Shown here: positions 16,024 through 24,274 of the stretch, one piece after another
How the letters are laid out: each line of letters begins with the position of its first letter
Position numbering within the stretch: the first letter of the stretch is position 1
Source: Rhizobium sp. SSA_523
Lineage (GTDB): Bacteria > Pseudomonadota > Alphaproteobacteria > Rhizobiales > Rhizobiaceae
DNA: 64,000 bases
Assembly: GCF_030435705.1 (NCBI RefSeq)
Contig: NZ_CP129381.1
Span: 434,001-498,000, forward strand
Direction: 5' to 3'
Program-made: the position numbers and the translations under genes
The notes under the pieces: generated by a model
What the model saw: the letters and a program-made list of their open reading frames with translations, nothing else
Told to the model about the DNA's origin: nothing
The model's database searches: none

Positions 16024-17019
16024 ATGATTGTCATGCCATCAGCATCCCGAAGACCTTCTGTCGGAACCACCTCAGCATCAGGATTTCCCCCGGAGCGGGA
16101 GAGCCATCGGCTGATCTCAAGCTTTCTCTCGCAGGACCGCGCGGGCCAGGCCGGACCGCATCGATATGAAAGCGCTTTCCTTCCCGTGCAGGATGGCCTC
16201 GAATTGCTGTATTGGAAGGGATGGTTCGCCGAGACGGTCGACATGGCGCTGCTGGATGATGCGGATCGCATTTTCTTCAGCTTCAACTGCCGCATGGACG
16301 GCGCAGCGGCCTGCATTTTCCAGGGCAATGGCGCCGGCGAGCACGTGATCGGCGAGAATGCCGGCACCATCCAATACGGCCCGGGCCGGCGCGGGATCTA
16401 TCGTCAGAGCGGGCTGGTGGAAAACCTGTCGATCATGATCCGGCGGGATCTGTTCGAGACCTGGTGCCGCGATGTCGATCCGGACCTGAGCGAAATGCTG
16501 CGATCGGGAGGCTTCCAGGGAGGCCACCGGGGCGGCGAACTCATGGCGACGGCGCATCTTCTCGGCGAGGCGCTGCAGCTCGTCGCAAAGGGCGACCGGC
16601 AGGCGAGGCATTCATTGTGGTTTCAGGCTCAGAGCATGCTCATCATCGGCCTGTTTCTGGAAGCGCGGACGGAGGCCGGCGAGGGCAAAGTTTCAGAGGC
16701 GCAGCGCCAGCGCCTGCACAAGGCGCGCGACCGGCTGCTTTCCGATCTCAGTCTCGCCCCGGCGCTTGCGGATCTGGCCCGCGATGCCGGGCTGAGCCTG
16801 CCCAGCCTGACGCGCGGCTTCCGCGCGCTTTATGGCGACAGCCCCTACAACCTCTTCCAGAAAGAACGCATGCAGGCGGCCCGCCGTCGCCTTCTGGATG
16901 CGGATGGCTCCGTCGCGTCGATCGCCACGGAATTCGGTTATACCAATACCAGCCATTTCGCCTCTGCCTTCCGCAAGCAGTTCGGCATCGCCCCCGGCTC
17001 GCTGAAGCGCCAGGGCTGA
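16024..17019 (+). CDS. AraC family regulator (YbtA/PchR/RhrA-like)
   Basis: About 331 residues from ATG 16024 (a second ATG at 16033 is possible; the frame is open upstream but runs antisense through the receptor gene). The C-terminal ~95 residues are a double HTH: LADLARDAGLSLPSLTRGFRALYGDSPYNLFQKERMQAARR, then VASIATEFGYTNTSHFASAFRKQFGIAPGSLKR. The N-terminal half should bind the ferric siderophore, as in PchR/YbtA, where ligand-bound regulator activates the receptor and transport genes. The gene is divergent from the receptor, the standard arrangement for such activators. A 13-bp tandem repeat covers its stop codon. Confidence 0.88.
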   Translation: MIVMPSASRRPSVGTTSASGFPPERESHRLISSFLSQDRAGQAGPHRYESAFLPVQDGLELLYWKGWFAETVDMALLDDADRIFFSFNCRMDGAAACIFQGNGAGEHVIGENAGTIQYGPGRRGIYRQSGLVENLSIMIRRDLFETWCRDVDPDLSEMLRSGGFQGGHRGGELMATAHLLGEALQLVAKGDRQARHSLWFQAQSMLIIGLFLEARTEAGEGKVSEAQRQRLHKARDRLLSDLSLAPALADLARDAGLSLPSLTRGFRALYGDSPYNLFQKERMQAARRRLLDADGSVASIATEFGYTNTSHFASAFRKQFGIAPGSLKRQG

Positions 17020-17047
17020 CAGGACCGGCTGACAGGACCGGCTGACA
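17014..17047. repeat. Tandem 13-bp repeat across a stop codon
   Basis: GGCTGACAGGACC occurs twice head to tail (17014-17026 and 17027-17039), followed by a partial third copy, GGCTGACA (17040-17047). The TGA that ends the AraC gene lies inside the first unit. It fits replication slippage at the gene end; no function is evident. Confidence 0.85.
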
Positions 17048-17064
17048 CGTCTGGCTGGCGGGGA

Positions 17065-17652
17065 TCAGGCCTGCGTCGTCCGATCGACCGGGTCGATCGA
17101 AATCACATAGCACATTCCCTTGCCGCTCAGGCTGATCGGATATCCGGCGGGCAGGCTGGCCGCATCCATTGCCATCAGGGCGATAGTCTGCCCGTCAGAG
17201 ACAAGGGAGAGCGTCTCGGCGGCGACCAGGAGAATGGTGACGGACGATTGCGGCACCAGGTCCAAGCTCCCGCAGACATCGATCCGCCGGACGCCGTGGC
17301 TGTATCGACCCCGCCGCGTCATGACATTCAAGTCCGTGATCGGGCCGTTCGCCAGTTTCGCCGCAACGGGCGTGTCTGCCGGAAAGGCGAGCGGCTCGCT
17401 CTGCGTTGTCAGAACGTGCAGCTCCCGCCCGCCGATCTCCAGCTGCATCTCCGCTCCGCTCAGGATCGACAGGGTCCGGTCTATGCCGGCAAAGACGGAA
17501 AACGGGCCGTCGCTTGCGACCGTCGCCATGCTGACGCGCCAGTCGAAATCGGAAAGGCCGGCGTCTTCCGGGAAAACGGCAATTTCCACCGTCTCTCCAC
17601 CGCCATTCTTCCAAGGCATTCTTTTGTGATCGATTTGGCGAAAGAGCTTCAT
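17065..17652 (-). CDS. hutD: HutD/Ves family protein
   Basis: 195 residues of bicupin HutD type: MKLFRQIDHKRMPWKNGGGETVEIAVFPE at the start, then FDWRVSMATVASDGPFSVFAGIDRTLSILSGAEMQL and DLNVMTRRGRY, all family hallmarks. HutD is linked to histidine utilisation (proposed to bind N-formimino-glutamate or to set an upper limit on hut expression) but has no proven enzymatic role. It is about 12 kb from the hut operons in this window, between the siderophore regulator and a histidine kinase. The minus-strand frame is open far upstream into the kinase gene; ATG 17652 gives the true N-terminus. Confidence 0.88.
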   Translation of the reverse strand: MKLFRQIDHKRMPWKNGGGETVEIAVFPEDAGLSDFDWRVSMATVASDGPFSVFAGIDRTLSILSGAEMQLEIGGRELHVLTTQSEPLAFPADTPVAAKLANGPITDLNVMTRRGRYSHGVRRIDVCGSLDLVPQSSVTILLVAAETLSLVSDGQTIALMAMDAASLPAGYPISLSGKGMCYVISIDPVDRTTQA

Positions 17653-18048
17653 GACCAATCCGGGCGCCGGAGCAGGGCAGGGGCAGGAGGGAAGGCTCAG
17701 ACGTCCAAAGCCTCTCCGGTTCAAACGCCTCTTACACGAGCTTTTGCCCAGGCCGCAAGAATGGCACCGGCTCGCTTGCCGCAGTTGCAGAAAACATGCC
17801 ATGAGCTTGAAGGCCGATTTGGCCGGCGCGACACGAAAGCATCGGCTGCGCCAACATGCCAGAGGTGACATGACGTCAGGACCGATCGACGCTGAGGCCC
17901 GCGCAGCAAAAGGCTTGCGGGGCCTGCAAGAGCGCAGGAAACCCGTGAAGGATTGGAAGAGCGGCTCGACGCGTGCGGTTGGATACTTCGGGCAGGCTGT
18001 CCACGCGCCTGCTCCAGGCGGAGTGGGCGATCTGCCCAAAGTCGGACA
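17653..18048. other. 396-bp divergent gap without a recognised gene
   Basis: It lies between hutD (minus) and the histidine kinase (plus). Short open frames exist on both strands but show no family motif, no signal peptide and no good ribosome site. I looked for a response regulator or its C-terminal end (RGxGY) preceding the kinase and did not find one. It probably holds the two divergent promoters; no clear palindrome stands out. Confidence 0.5.
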
Positions 18049-19371
18049 TTGAGGCGCCGTCACCCGTCCTTGAAGGCGCGTCTGGTCATCCGGCAGCTGA
18101 TCCTTCAGTTCCTGGCGGTGGCCGCGGCAGCCATCGGTTTCATCGTCTTTTTCCTGAATTCGGGGCTGGACGGCATGTATGTCGAGGAGGCGATCGTGGA
18201 CGTCGCCGCGCAGTCGATCCTCCGCGACAGGACAGGAACAGCCGTCGTGACGGTCACGCCGGAACTCGCGCGGCTTCGCAGCGAGGCCCCGGATCTTTGG
18301 TTTGCCGCCAAGCTCGACGATGGCACGGTCGTCTCCTTCGGCCAGGTCCCGCCGGAATTTGCGCCGCTCCTTCCCCATCTCGACAAATTGTCCTCTGCGG
18401 ACATGCGGGGTGAATTCGCGCCCTTTACCCTGTCCGCCATCGTGCGGCAGGAGACGGGGCCAGCGGGGTCGATGAAAATTATCGCCCATGGCACGGTCAA
18501 ACCCTTCACGGCTCTCATCATGATGGCATCCAATGTGGTGGCCGCCACCATTTTTCTTACCCTCGCGCTGCTCTCCGTCATCGCGACGCCGATCATCGTG
18601 AAGCGCGCCCTCGCCGGCGTCATGAAGACGGCGGAGGAGGCGCAGCGGATCGATGCGGAGCGTCGAGGCGTGCGGCTTTCGGAGGACAAGGTGCCTCGCG
18701 AGATCGGTCCGCTTGTCCGGGCGGTCAATGATGCGCTCGAGCGGCTCGACGAGGGCCATGAGCGTCAGCATCGGTTCATTGCGTCTGCCGCTCACGAATT
18801 GCGCACACCGATCGCCATTCTCAGAATGAAGATAGAGGCCGCGGAGGAGGGCGCCCTGCAGGGTCTCCTGCCCGACGTCTCGCGGCTTGCAACGCTTGCC
18901 GAACAATTGCTCGATCTTCATCGGCTCGACAATGGCGCACCCACCGAGCGAATCGACCTTGCGCGCCTGGCGCGCGGCGTGGCGGCCGATATCGCCCCGG
19001 TTCTGATTGCTGCAAACAAGACGATCGAGGTGATCATCGAAACGCCCGGTCTGATCATGGGTAACAGCGGATCGATCGAACGGGCCTTGACCAATCTCAT
19101 CCAGAACGCCGCCGAGCACGGCGGGCAAGCGGTGATCGTGCGGGTGAAGGGTGCGTGTGTGGAAGTCGAAGACAATGGCGAAGGCATCCCGGTCGAGGAG
19201 CGGGAGCGGGTTCTCGAACCCTTTTACCGGCTGCGGCCGCGCTCATCCGGCGCCGGCCTGGGCCTGAACCTCGTCAAACAGGTTGTCGAGCATCACGGCG
19301 GTCGCCTTGCAATCGCCCAGACACGCGGAGGTGGTGCCCTGGTTCAGCTGGTTTTCAAGGCAATGAACTGA
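18049..19371 (+). CDS. Sensor histidine kinase, orphan
   Basis: About 440 residues. One membrane helix near the N-terminus (LILQFLAVAAAAIGFIVFFL), a ~110-residue periplasmic sensor, and a second helix (NVVAATIFLTLALLSVIATPI). A HAMP-like linker follows, then a phosphoacceptor domain with FIASAAHELRTPIA (catalytic His) and an ATPase domain with N-box NLIQNAAEHG, G1 VEDNGEGIP and G2 GAGLGLNLVKQ. The start is a TTG: 18049 gives a basic N-terminus, and TTG 18070 is an alternative. No response regulator lies next to it in this window, so its partner must be elsewhere. The sensed signal is unknown. Confidence 0.85.
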   Translation: MRRRHPSLKARLVIRQLILQFLAVAAAAIGFIVFFLNSGLDGMYVEEAIVDVAAQSILRDRTGTAVVTVTPELARLRSEAPDLWFAAKLDDGTVVSFGQVPPEFAPLLPHLDKLSSADMRGEFAPFTLSAIVRQETGPAGSMKIIAHGTVKPFTALIMMASNVVAATIFLTLALLSVIATPIIVKRALAGVMKTAEEAQRIDAERRGVRLSEDKVPREIGPLVRAVNDALERLDEGHERQHRFIASAAHELRTPIAILRMKIEAAEEGALQGLLPDVSRLATLAEQLLDLHRLDNGAPTERIDLARLARGVAADIAPVLIAANKTIEVIIETPGLIMGNSGSIERALTNLIQNAAEHGGQAVIVRVKGACVEVEDNGEGIPVEERERVLEPFYRLRPRSSGAGLGLNLVKQVVEHHGGRLAIAQTRGGGALVQLVFKAMN

Positions 19372-19483
19372 GACCGAACTGGCAAAGTGCTGCGCGAGCA
19401 AAGCCAGGAGCGTTTCGTCCCGACAATGTTGCTGCAATCTTTTTGGCTGCTCTTTGCCTCTCCGGGCAATGGGCGCGCTTCAA

Positions 19484-19527
19484 AAGGGCGCCCTTGGCTT
19501 GGCCCGTACCGGCATGGTTTGCCGGTA
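19484..19527. promoter_or_regulatory. Two adjacent perfect palindromes before the lipoprotein gene
   Basis: AAGGGCGCCCTT (19484-19495) is a 12-bp perfect palindrome. TACCGGCA-TGGTT-TGCCGGTA (19507-19527) is a perfect 8-bp stem with a 5-nt loop. Both lie between the kinase stop and the start at 19551, the second ending about 11 nt before the ribosome site AGGAG. They could be a terminator for the kinase, an operator, or a 5' UTR hairpin controlling the lipoprotein; the sequence does not decide. Confidence 0.5.
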
Positions 19528-19550
19528 TCCCATCCCTATAGGAGAACAGA

Positions 19551-19883
19551 ATGCAGAAACGCCCTCATATCCATTATCGCCGCATGGCGCTCATGGTCGC
19601 ATCCCTCACTCTTCTCGGAGCGACGCTCGCCGGATGTGTGTCCGACGAAGAGCGCCGTTACCAGGGCGCCAGCACCTGCGAGAGCTTCGGAGCGCCTTAC
19701 GGGTCGCGCGCCTATACGGCCTGCATGCTGCAACAACAGGGTCGGCGGGATGCTGCGCAAATGGAATCGCTCGAGCGGACGCGCATGACGCAGGAGATCG
19801 CCAGGAATGCACAGGAGATGGCCGACCGCGCCCGCTTTGACCGCTGCCGGCGCGATCCCGACCGGCGCGAGTGCCGGCGCTAA
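19551..19883 (+). CDS. Small Cys-containing lipoprotein, hypothetical
   Basis: 110 residues. The N-terminal signal (RRMALMVASLTLLG) ends in the lipobox LAGC, so the mature protein should start at Cys29 and be lipid-anchored. The mature part is charged with Arg/Glu/Gln-rich helix and four further Cys residues (STCESFG, YTACML, FDRCRRD, RECRR). A good ribosome site AGGAG is placed 8 nt before the ATG. The family is not recognised; small rhizobial lipoproteins of this shape are common. It follows two perfect palindromes. Confidence 0.7.
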   Translation: MQKRPHIHYRRMALMVASLTLLGATLAGCVSDEERRYQGASTCESFGAPYGSRAYTACMLQQQGRRDAAQMESLERTRMTQEIARNAQEMADRARFDRCRRDPDRRECRR

Positions 19884-19920
19884 GCGCAAAGTCCTGTCCG
19901 CCACCGCGACAGACTGGGGC

Positions 19921-20253
19921 TCAACAGCGGAACGGCAGGAAAGTGCTGGCCGTTCCGCCATTCATCGCGGCGATCGTCAGGATGTTCGCCGCCTGGATCT
20001 CGGCCGGGTTCTGCGGACATATGGCGGTGTGGTCGAGACATCCCGCCGCCATGAACGTCTCGTTCAGGGCCTTGAAGCTTGGGGTGAAGCGCGTCGTATC
20101 CATAACCGATGGCAGATCATTCCATGCTGACCGGTAGATCTGACACTTCTTGACCTGCCAGTCGGACGGCGTGGCCGAGGCGGTGGGCGGATACGACCAG
20201 AACGCCGCGGTGAAGGCGGCGAGAACCGGAAGGCTGCTATAGGTTCGTTTCAT
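19921..20253 (-). CDS. Small secreted protein, hypothetical
   Basis: 110 residues. Signal peptide MKRTYSSLPVLAAFTAAFWSYPPTASA with a likely cleavage after ASA. The mature ~83 residues contain four Cys (VKKCQIY, AAGCLDH, AICPQN and the C-terminal FRC), suggesting two disulfides in the periplasm. It contains TRFTPSFKALNETFMAAGCLDHTAICPQ and ends in a hydrophobic stretch. No named family recognised. It is convergent with the lipoprotein gene, 37 bp apart, and the start lies just after a possibly broken small frame (20257-20623). Confidence 0.65.
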   Translation of the reverse strand: MKRTYSSLPVLAAFTAAFWSYPPTASATPSDWQVKKCQIYRSAWNDLPSVMDTTRFTPSFKALNETFMAAGCLDHTAICPQNPAEIQAANILTIAAMNGGTASTFLPFRC

Positions 20254-20425
20254 CGTCTACTCGCTGGTTTCCTTGGCGATCGCGCGCGCGATGCCGGCAA
20301 TGGTGTTGTTGCGGTCCCTCGTCGAGGCCGACGTCCGGGTGATGCAGACCCGGCGCAATCAGCGTCGCGCGTCGCACCAGTGCTCGCCAGGGCCGCCTTT
20401 GTGGTCTCACGCAGATTGATCTCCT

Positions 20426-20617
20426 TCAGCCGGGATCGCCGGATATGTCATGGCTGTCCGAAGGCTGGTCGGGCGACAGACCGGCGGGCGCGCCGGATCG
20501 TCCCGCGCACTGCTGCTTGCTGCACTTTCCGCTCTCCGTCAACGCCGGAAGCCAGATGCGCTGTCCGGACGCGCAGGAGCAGGCAAGACCGCACATTGCA
20601 AAAGCCAATCGCCGCAC
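20426..20617 (-). pseudogene. Possible small secreted protein or its remnant, 20257-20617
   Basis: A GTG-initiated frame of 63 codons begins MRRLAFAMCGLACSCASGQRIW, which looks like a lipoprotein signal, and has paired Cys in GKCSKQQCAG, then loses character and stops. Further downstream on the same strand a different frame gives a sensible helical end (RDRNNTIAGIARAIAKETSE) that stops at 20257, just before the next gene. This suggests a small gene broken by frameshifts, or two tiny unrelated ORFs. No ribosome site is convincing. The region has no other supported gene. Confidence 0.25.
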
Positions 20618-20623
20618 TGCGAA

Positions 20624-21379
20624 CTAAGGACCTATCCGAGAGAGGGGGCGGTCCGCCTCTTTCGCCGGCACCTCGTCCAATGGACAGGTGCCGCAGAGCT
20701 TGAGTGAGGGGATGAGATAGCGCAGGCAGCAGACCTTCCGCTTGCGAACCGATCTGCCATCCTTGACCGTGTAGCGAACCGGCTCGTAAAGCATATTGCG
20801 CCGTCCGTCCGGCCAGAGCCGGCTGGCCAGCATGTCGCGACCGTGGGAAATGCTCTGCGTCTCGCCGATCATCCCGGCGCAGAAGCCGATCACGTTTTCG
20901 GTAATGTTGCCGACATTGGCCCACAGGACCTTCTGGGGCAGTCCGCTGACTTTGGACAGGCTGGCGACCAGCGGCAGGACATGCCCATCGAAGATCTCGT
21001 CGAACCGGTCGCTGAAATGCTCGGATACCGGCACCGGCGTGCCTGCATGCTCGAGAAAGAACTGCTGCGGACGACCATCGGCGGCAAGCGTGACCCCCAT
21101 AGCCTCCAGCCGAACCGGCAATGCCCGGCTGAGGACAAGGTTGATTGCGAGGACCGGCATCAGAAGGTGGGAAAAATACTGCTTGGACCATTGCGATGCC
21201 ACGGCCCGCTGTTCAGGTTCCGCGTAATTGCCGGCGAAGCGGGCCAGCACCTGGTGCAGGTAATCCGGTTCAGCGAGCACGGGCCCGGCAATGACTGCCG
21301 GCCTGCCGTCGAACAGACAGAGCCGGTCTCCCGTCTCCACGAGTGGTTCGGCAAACAGCTGCCTAAACTCTTCGATCAT
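20624..21379 (-). CDS. fhuF: FhuF-type siderophore-iron reductase
   Basis: 251 residues. The C-terminus carries the FhuF 2Fe-2S motif C-C-x10-C-x2-C (VCCLRYLIPSLKLCGTC; Cys217, 218, 229 and 232). This unusual arrangement defines the family. FhuF reduces ferric hydroxamate siderophores in the cytoplasm to release iron. The start overlaps the 3' end of the fhuB-like gene by 17 bp, so it is the last gene of that operon. Its presence argues that the substrate is a hydroxamate such as ferrichrome, coprogen or ferrioxamine. Confidence 0.9.
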   Translation of the reverse strand: MIEEFRQLFAEPLVETGDRLCLFDGRPAVIAGPVLAEPDYLHQVLARFAGNYAEPEQRAVASQWSKQYFSHLLMPVLAINLVLSRALPVRLEAMGVTLAADGRPQQFFLEHAGTPVPVSEHFSDRFDEIFDGHVLPLVASLSKVSGLPQKVLWANVGNITENVIGFCAGMIGETQSISHGRDMLASRLWPDGRRNMLYEPVRYTVKDGRSVRKRKVCCLRYLIPSLKLCGTCPLDEVPAKEADRPLSRIGP

Positions 21380-23378
21380 GCCTTAGTCCTCGCAGCAGGA
21401 AATAGAGACTGCCCAGCAGTGTTGCCACGGTACCGGCCGGGATCTGCCAGGGAAAGGCGATAGTCCGGCCCAGCCAGTCTGCGAGGATCATGCAGGTGGC
21501 GCCGATGATTGCCGCACCATAGACCTGCTGCATCGGCCGGTTCAGCCCGGCGCTCCGGGCGAGATGCGGCGCGACCAGGCCGGCAAAGCTCAGCGGGCCG
21601 ACCAGGAGCGTTGCGGCACCGGTCATCGCGCCGATGAGGAGCATAAGGATCAGCCGGCTTCTGGCGACGCCGATGCCGAGCGAGCGCGTTGCTTCCGCAC
21701 CCATCGGCAGGATGGCAAGCCAGCGGGCAAGAAAGGGCACGAGAGCCAGGGAAATCGCCGCGAGCAGGAGGGCGAGCCAGGCATCGCGTTCGGTCACGGA
21801 ATAGGTCGATCCGGCCATCCAGCCGAGAAGCCGCTGGACGCGCATGTCGCCGAACAGCGCGAGCAGAGAGGTGAGGGCGCCGGTGAGGGCCGCAAGCGCA
21901 ATGCCAGCCAGCAACATCCGTTCCGATGCAAAGCCTGACCGTCGGCCGGACCAGAGGAGAAGCGCCAGAACCAGAAGTGCCCCCGCACCGGAGAGCAGCA
22001 TCATACCTGTCCGGCCAAGGCCCGGCAGGAAGAAAATGGTGATCATGAGCACCAGGGCGCCGCCGGAGGAGAGGCCGAGGATTTCAGGGCTCGCAACCGG
22101 GTTGCCGGTCAGCCGCTGGATCAGGCATCCGGCAATGGCGAGCATTGCGCCGCCGGCGCCGGCGGCGACCATTCGCGGCAGCCGCCAGGGCAGGACGGCG
22201 CCGATATCGCTGACGGATTGGAAATGCCAGCCATCCGGCAATTTCCCGAGCGTCAGGGCGATTGCGCAGGCGAGGCCGAGCAGGGAAACAGCAACGATGA
22301 GCGAGCCCGGGCCCGCGGCATCGTGTGTTTTCGACAGGACCGGAAGATGCTGCGGTCGTTCCGGACTGCCGTGCCGTCCGGCCCGGCGAAGGAGCCATAT
22401 CAGGATCGGCGCGCCCAGAAGCGCGGTCATGGCGCCGGCCGGAATGTCGAGCCCGCCGGTCAGCCGCAGAATGCCCTGATCGACCACCGTCAAAAGCGCC
22501 GCAGAGATAAGGGCGCCGTAGACGAGCTTCCGGCGATAGCCCCTGGCACCCAGGCCGCGCGCGATCGCCGGGCCTATCAGGCCAACGAAACCGATCGGCC
22601 CCACCGTCGCGGCAATTGCGGCGCTCAAGCCTGCTGCAACCAGCAGGCCGGTCAGCCTGAGGGCGAATACCGGTGTGCCGGCGCTTCTGGCGCTGTCGTC
22701 TCCCAGATCCAGAACGGCCAGTGGCCGGTGCAGCAGCCAGGCGACAGAGCCCGTGCCAACGAGGATCGGCAGGAGCACTGTCACATTGTCCCAGCCGATC
22801 TGGACGAGGGAGCCGGTCTGCCAGGACAGAAGGTCGCTCAGTTCCTCGAAGTGGACGAGAAAGGCGGCGCCGCTATAGGCTTCCAGGCTCAAAGACAGCA
22901 TCAAGCCGATCAGAATGACGCGCACGGGCTGAAACTGCGAGCGGTATGCGAGAAGGAAAACAGTCGCGAGGGCCGCCAGTCCGCCCAGCCAGATGATGGG
23001 TTGCTGACCAAAGGCCAGGACCGATGGCATCCACAGCACGGCTGAGAAGAGCAGGGCCTTGGCGCCGGAAAATACGGCAAGCGTGCCAGGTTCGGCCAAA
23101 GGGTTGCGCAGGATCTGCTGGAAGAGGACGCCGCTCACGCCGAGGGAAAGCCCGGCGATCACGCTGATGGCAAATCGCGGCATGAGACTGTAAGTGATGA
23201 GGATGGCCTGCAGATCATCCCCTGCCGCCTGCGTCACAGCCCTCTGCAAAGGCGCAAGGCCGCCGGCATTTGCCAGCAGGAGGGCAAGTGCGGCCATGAC
23301 CGCAAGCACGGTCACGACCGGAAGCGCGGTGATGGGAAAGCGGGTCGGCGGCGCAGGTGAGGTGACAGCCATGATCAT
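21363..23378 (-). CDS. fhuB: FhuB-type siderophore ABC permease (fused double domain)
   Basis: About 671 residues made of two FecCD-type permease halves in tandem (each about 9-10 helices). Repeated landmarks are SLGVSGVLFQQILRNPLAEPGTLAV in half one and AIAGCLIQRLTGNPVASPEILGLSSGG in half two. The conserved Gly loops that contact the ATPase are also repeated (GPIGFVGLIGPAIARGLG and GPLSFAGLVAPHLARSAG). FhuB is normally about 660 residues. The start at 23378 forms an ATGA overlap with the fhuD-like stop. No fhuC ATPase gene accompanies it here, so an ATPase must come from elsewhere. Confidence 0.9.
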   Translation of the reverse strand: MIMAVTSPAPPTRFPITALPVVTVLAVMAALALLLANAGGLAPLQRAVTQAAGDDLQAILITYSLMPRFAISVIAGLSLGVSGVLFQQILRNPLAEPGTLAVFSGAKALLFSAVLWMPSVLAFGQQPIIWLGGLAALATVFLLAYRSQFQPVRVILIGLMLSLSLEAYSGAAFLVHFEELSDLLSWQTGSLVQIGWDNVTVLLPILVGTGSVAWLLHRPLAVLDLGDDSARSAGTPVFALRLTGLLVAAGLSAAIAATVGPIGFVGLIGPAIARGLGARGYRRKLVYGALISAALLTVVDQGILRLTGGLDIPAGAMTALLGAPILIWLLRRAGRHGSPERPQHLPVLSKTHDAAGPGSLIVAVSLLGLACAIALTLGKLPDGWHFQSVSDIGAVLPWRLPRMVAAGAGGAMLAIAGCLIQRLTGNPVASPEILGLSSGGALVLMITIFFLPGLGRTGMMLLSGAGALLVLALLLWSGRRSGFASERMLLAGIALAALTGALTSLLALFGDMRVQRLLGWMAGSTYSVTERDAWLALLLAAISLALVPFLARWLAILPMGAEATRSLGIGVARSRLILMLLIGAMTGAATLLVGPLSFAGLVAPHLARSAGLNRPMQQVYGAAIIGATCMILADWLGRTIAFPWQIPAGTVATLLGSLYFLLRGLRHDRRV

Positions 23379-24274
23379 CCTGCTCCAGCCAGGGAGGCAA
23401 CGAGCTGCTGCGCCAGACGTGTGGCGCTCACGACGCCGCCGCTCGGATAGATCACCGGCATCCGGTTGACCCTGCCATGGCGCACCGCAGGCAAGGCACG
23501 CCAGAGCGGGCTGTCGGCAAGGCGGGCCATTGCAATCTCCGTCTCCCGGCCGCGATCGAAATGGACGATCCGGGCATCGGGATTTCCGGCCAGTTGCTCG
23601 ATGCCGATCGACGCGACACCGGAGGCGTTGACCCGGCCCGTCCAGGCATTGCGCAGCCCCAGACGGGCCATGACATCCCCGACGAGCCCGTTTCCACCGA
23701 AAATCGCCACCTGCCGGGCATTCTGATTGAACCGGCAAAGGTAAAGCGGTGGAGTGCTGCGCCGGGAGAAGCTCTCGGATGCCGCCGCCAGTTCGGCGTT
23801 GCAATGGGCAATGGTGGCTTCAGCGGCTTCCACGCGGCCGGCCAGCTTCGCGAGGATGCGCAGCTGCGCCTGCATGTGCTCGACCGCCGGCACCGTGCCG
23901 GCAAAGGTCGAAATGGTCTGAATGCTTGCAAGACGTTTGAGATTTTCCAGTCCGCTTGCCTGCCAATCGGCCATGACGATCAGATCGGGACGCAGCAATT
24001 GGAGAAATTCTAGGTTCGGCTCCTGCAAAGGTCCGAGATCCACGGTCTCCGGCGAAAGCGAGGGCTCCGAAACCAGCCGGTTGTACAGCGGCACATTGGC
24101 AATGGCCAATGGCTGGACGCCGAGCGTCAGGAGCAATTCCGTGATCAGCAAATCCATCGAAACGATCCGTCGGGGCGGCCGGACCTGCGCCGCCTGCAGC
24201 GGCGCTGCGACGGCGAGGCTGAGTGCCATGCCGCCGCAGAGAAATCGTCGACGCGTCGAAGCCGGAACTACCAT
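23375..24274 (-). CDS. FhuD-like siderophore-binding periplasmic protein
   Basis: About 299 residues from ATG 24274. The N-terminus STRRRFLCGGMALSLAVAAPLQA is a twin-arginine-type signal, used by several FhuD proteins. The body has the class III binding-protein pattern: RRIVSMDLLITELLLTLGVQPLAIAN, then DLGPLQEPNLEFLQLLRPDLIV and IGIEQLAGNPDARIVHFD. It captures ferric siderophore in the periplasm and passes it to FhuB. The start overlaps the upstream receptor stop by 7 bp and its own end overlaps fhuB by 4 bp, so receptor, FhuD, FhuB and FhuF are one transcript. Confidence 0.88.
   Translation of the reverse strand: MVVPASTRRRFLCGGMALSLAVAAPLQAAQVRPPRRIVSMDLLITELLLTLGVQPLAIANVPLYNRLVSEPSLSPETVDLGPLQEPNLEFLQLLRPDLIVMADWQASGLENLKRLASIQTISTFAGTVPAVEHMQAQLRILAKLAGRVEAAEATIAHCNAELAAASESFSRRSTPPLYLCRFNQNARQVAIFGGNGLVGDVMARLGLRNAWTGRVNASGVASIGIEQLAGNPDARIVHFDRGRETEIAMARLADSPLWRALPAVRHGRVNRMPVIYPSGGVVSATRLAQQLVASLAGAG

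Noticed and set aside
17653..18048. Response regulator remnant for the orphan kinase
   Set aside because: I looked for receiver (DD/K) and winged-helix end (RGxGY) motifs in all frames and found none that hold up.
23379..23804. Extension of FhuB beyond 23378
   Set aside because: It overlaps the FhuD coding region in another frame; the ATGA junction marks the true start.
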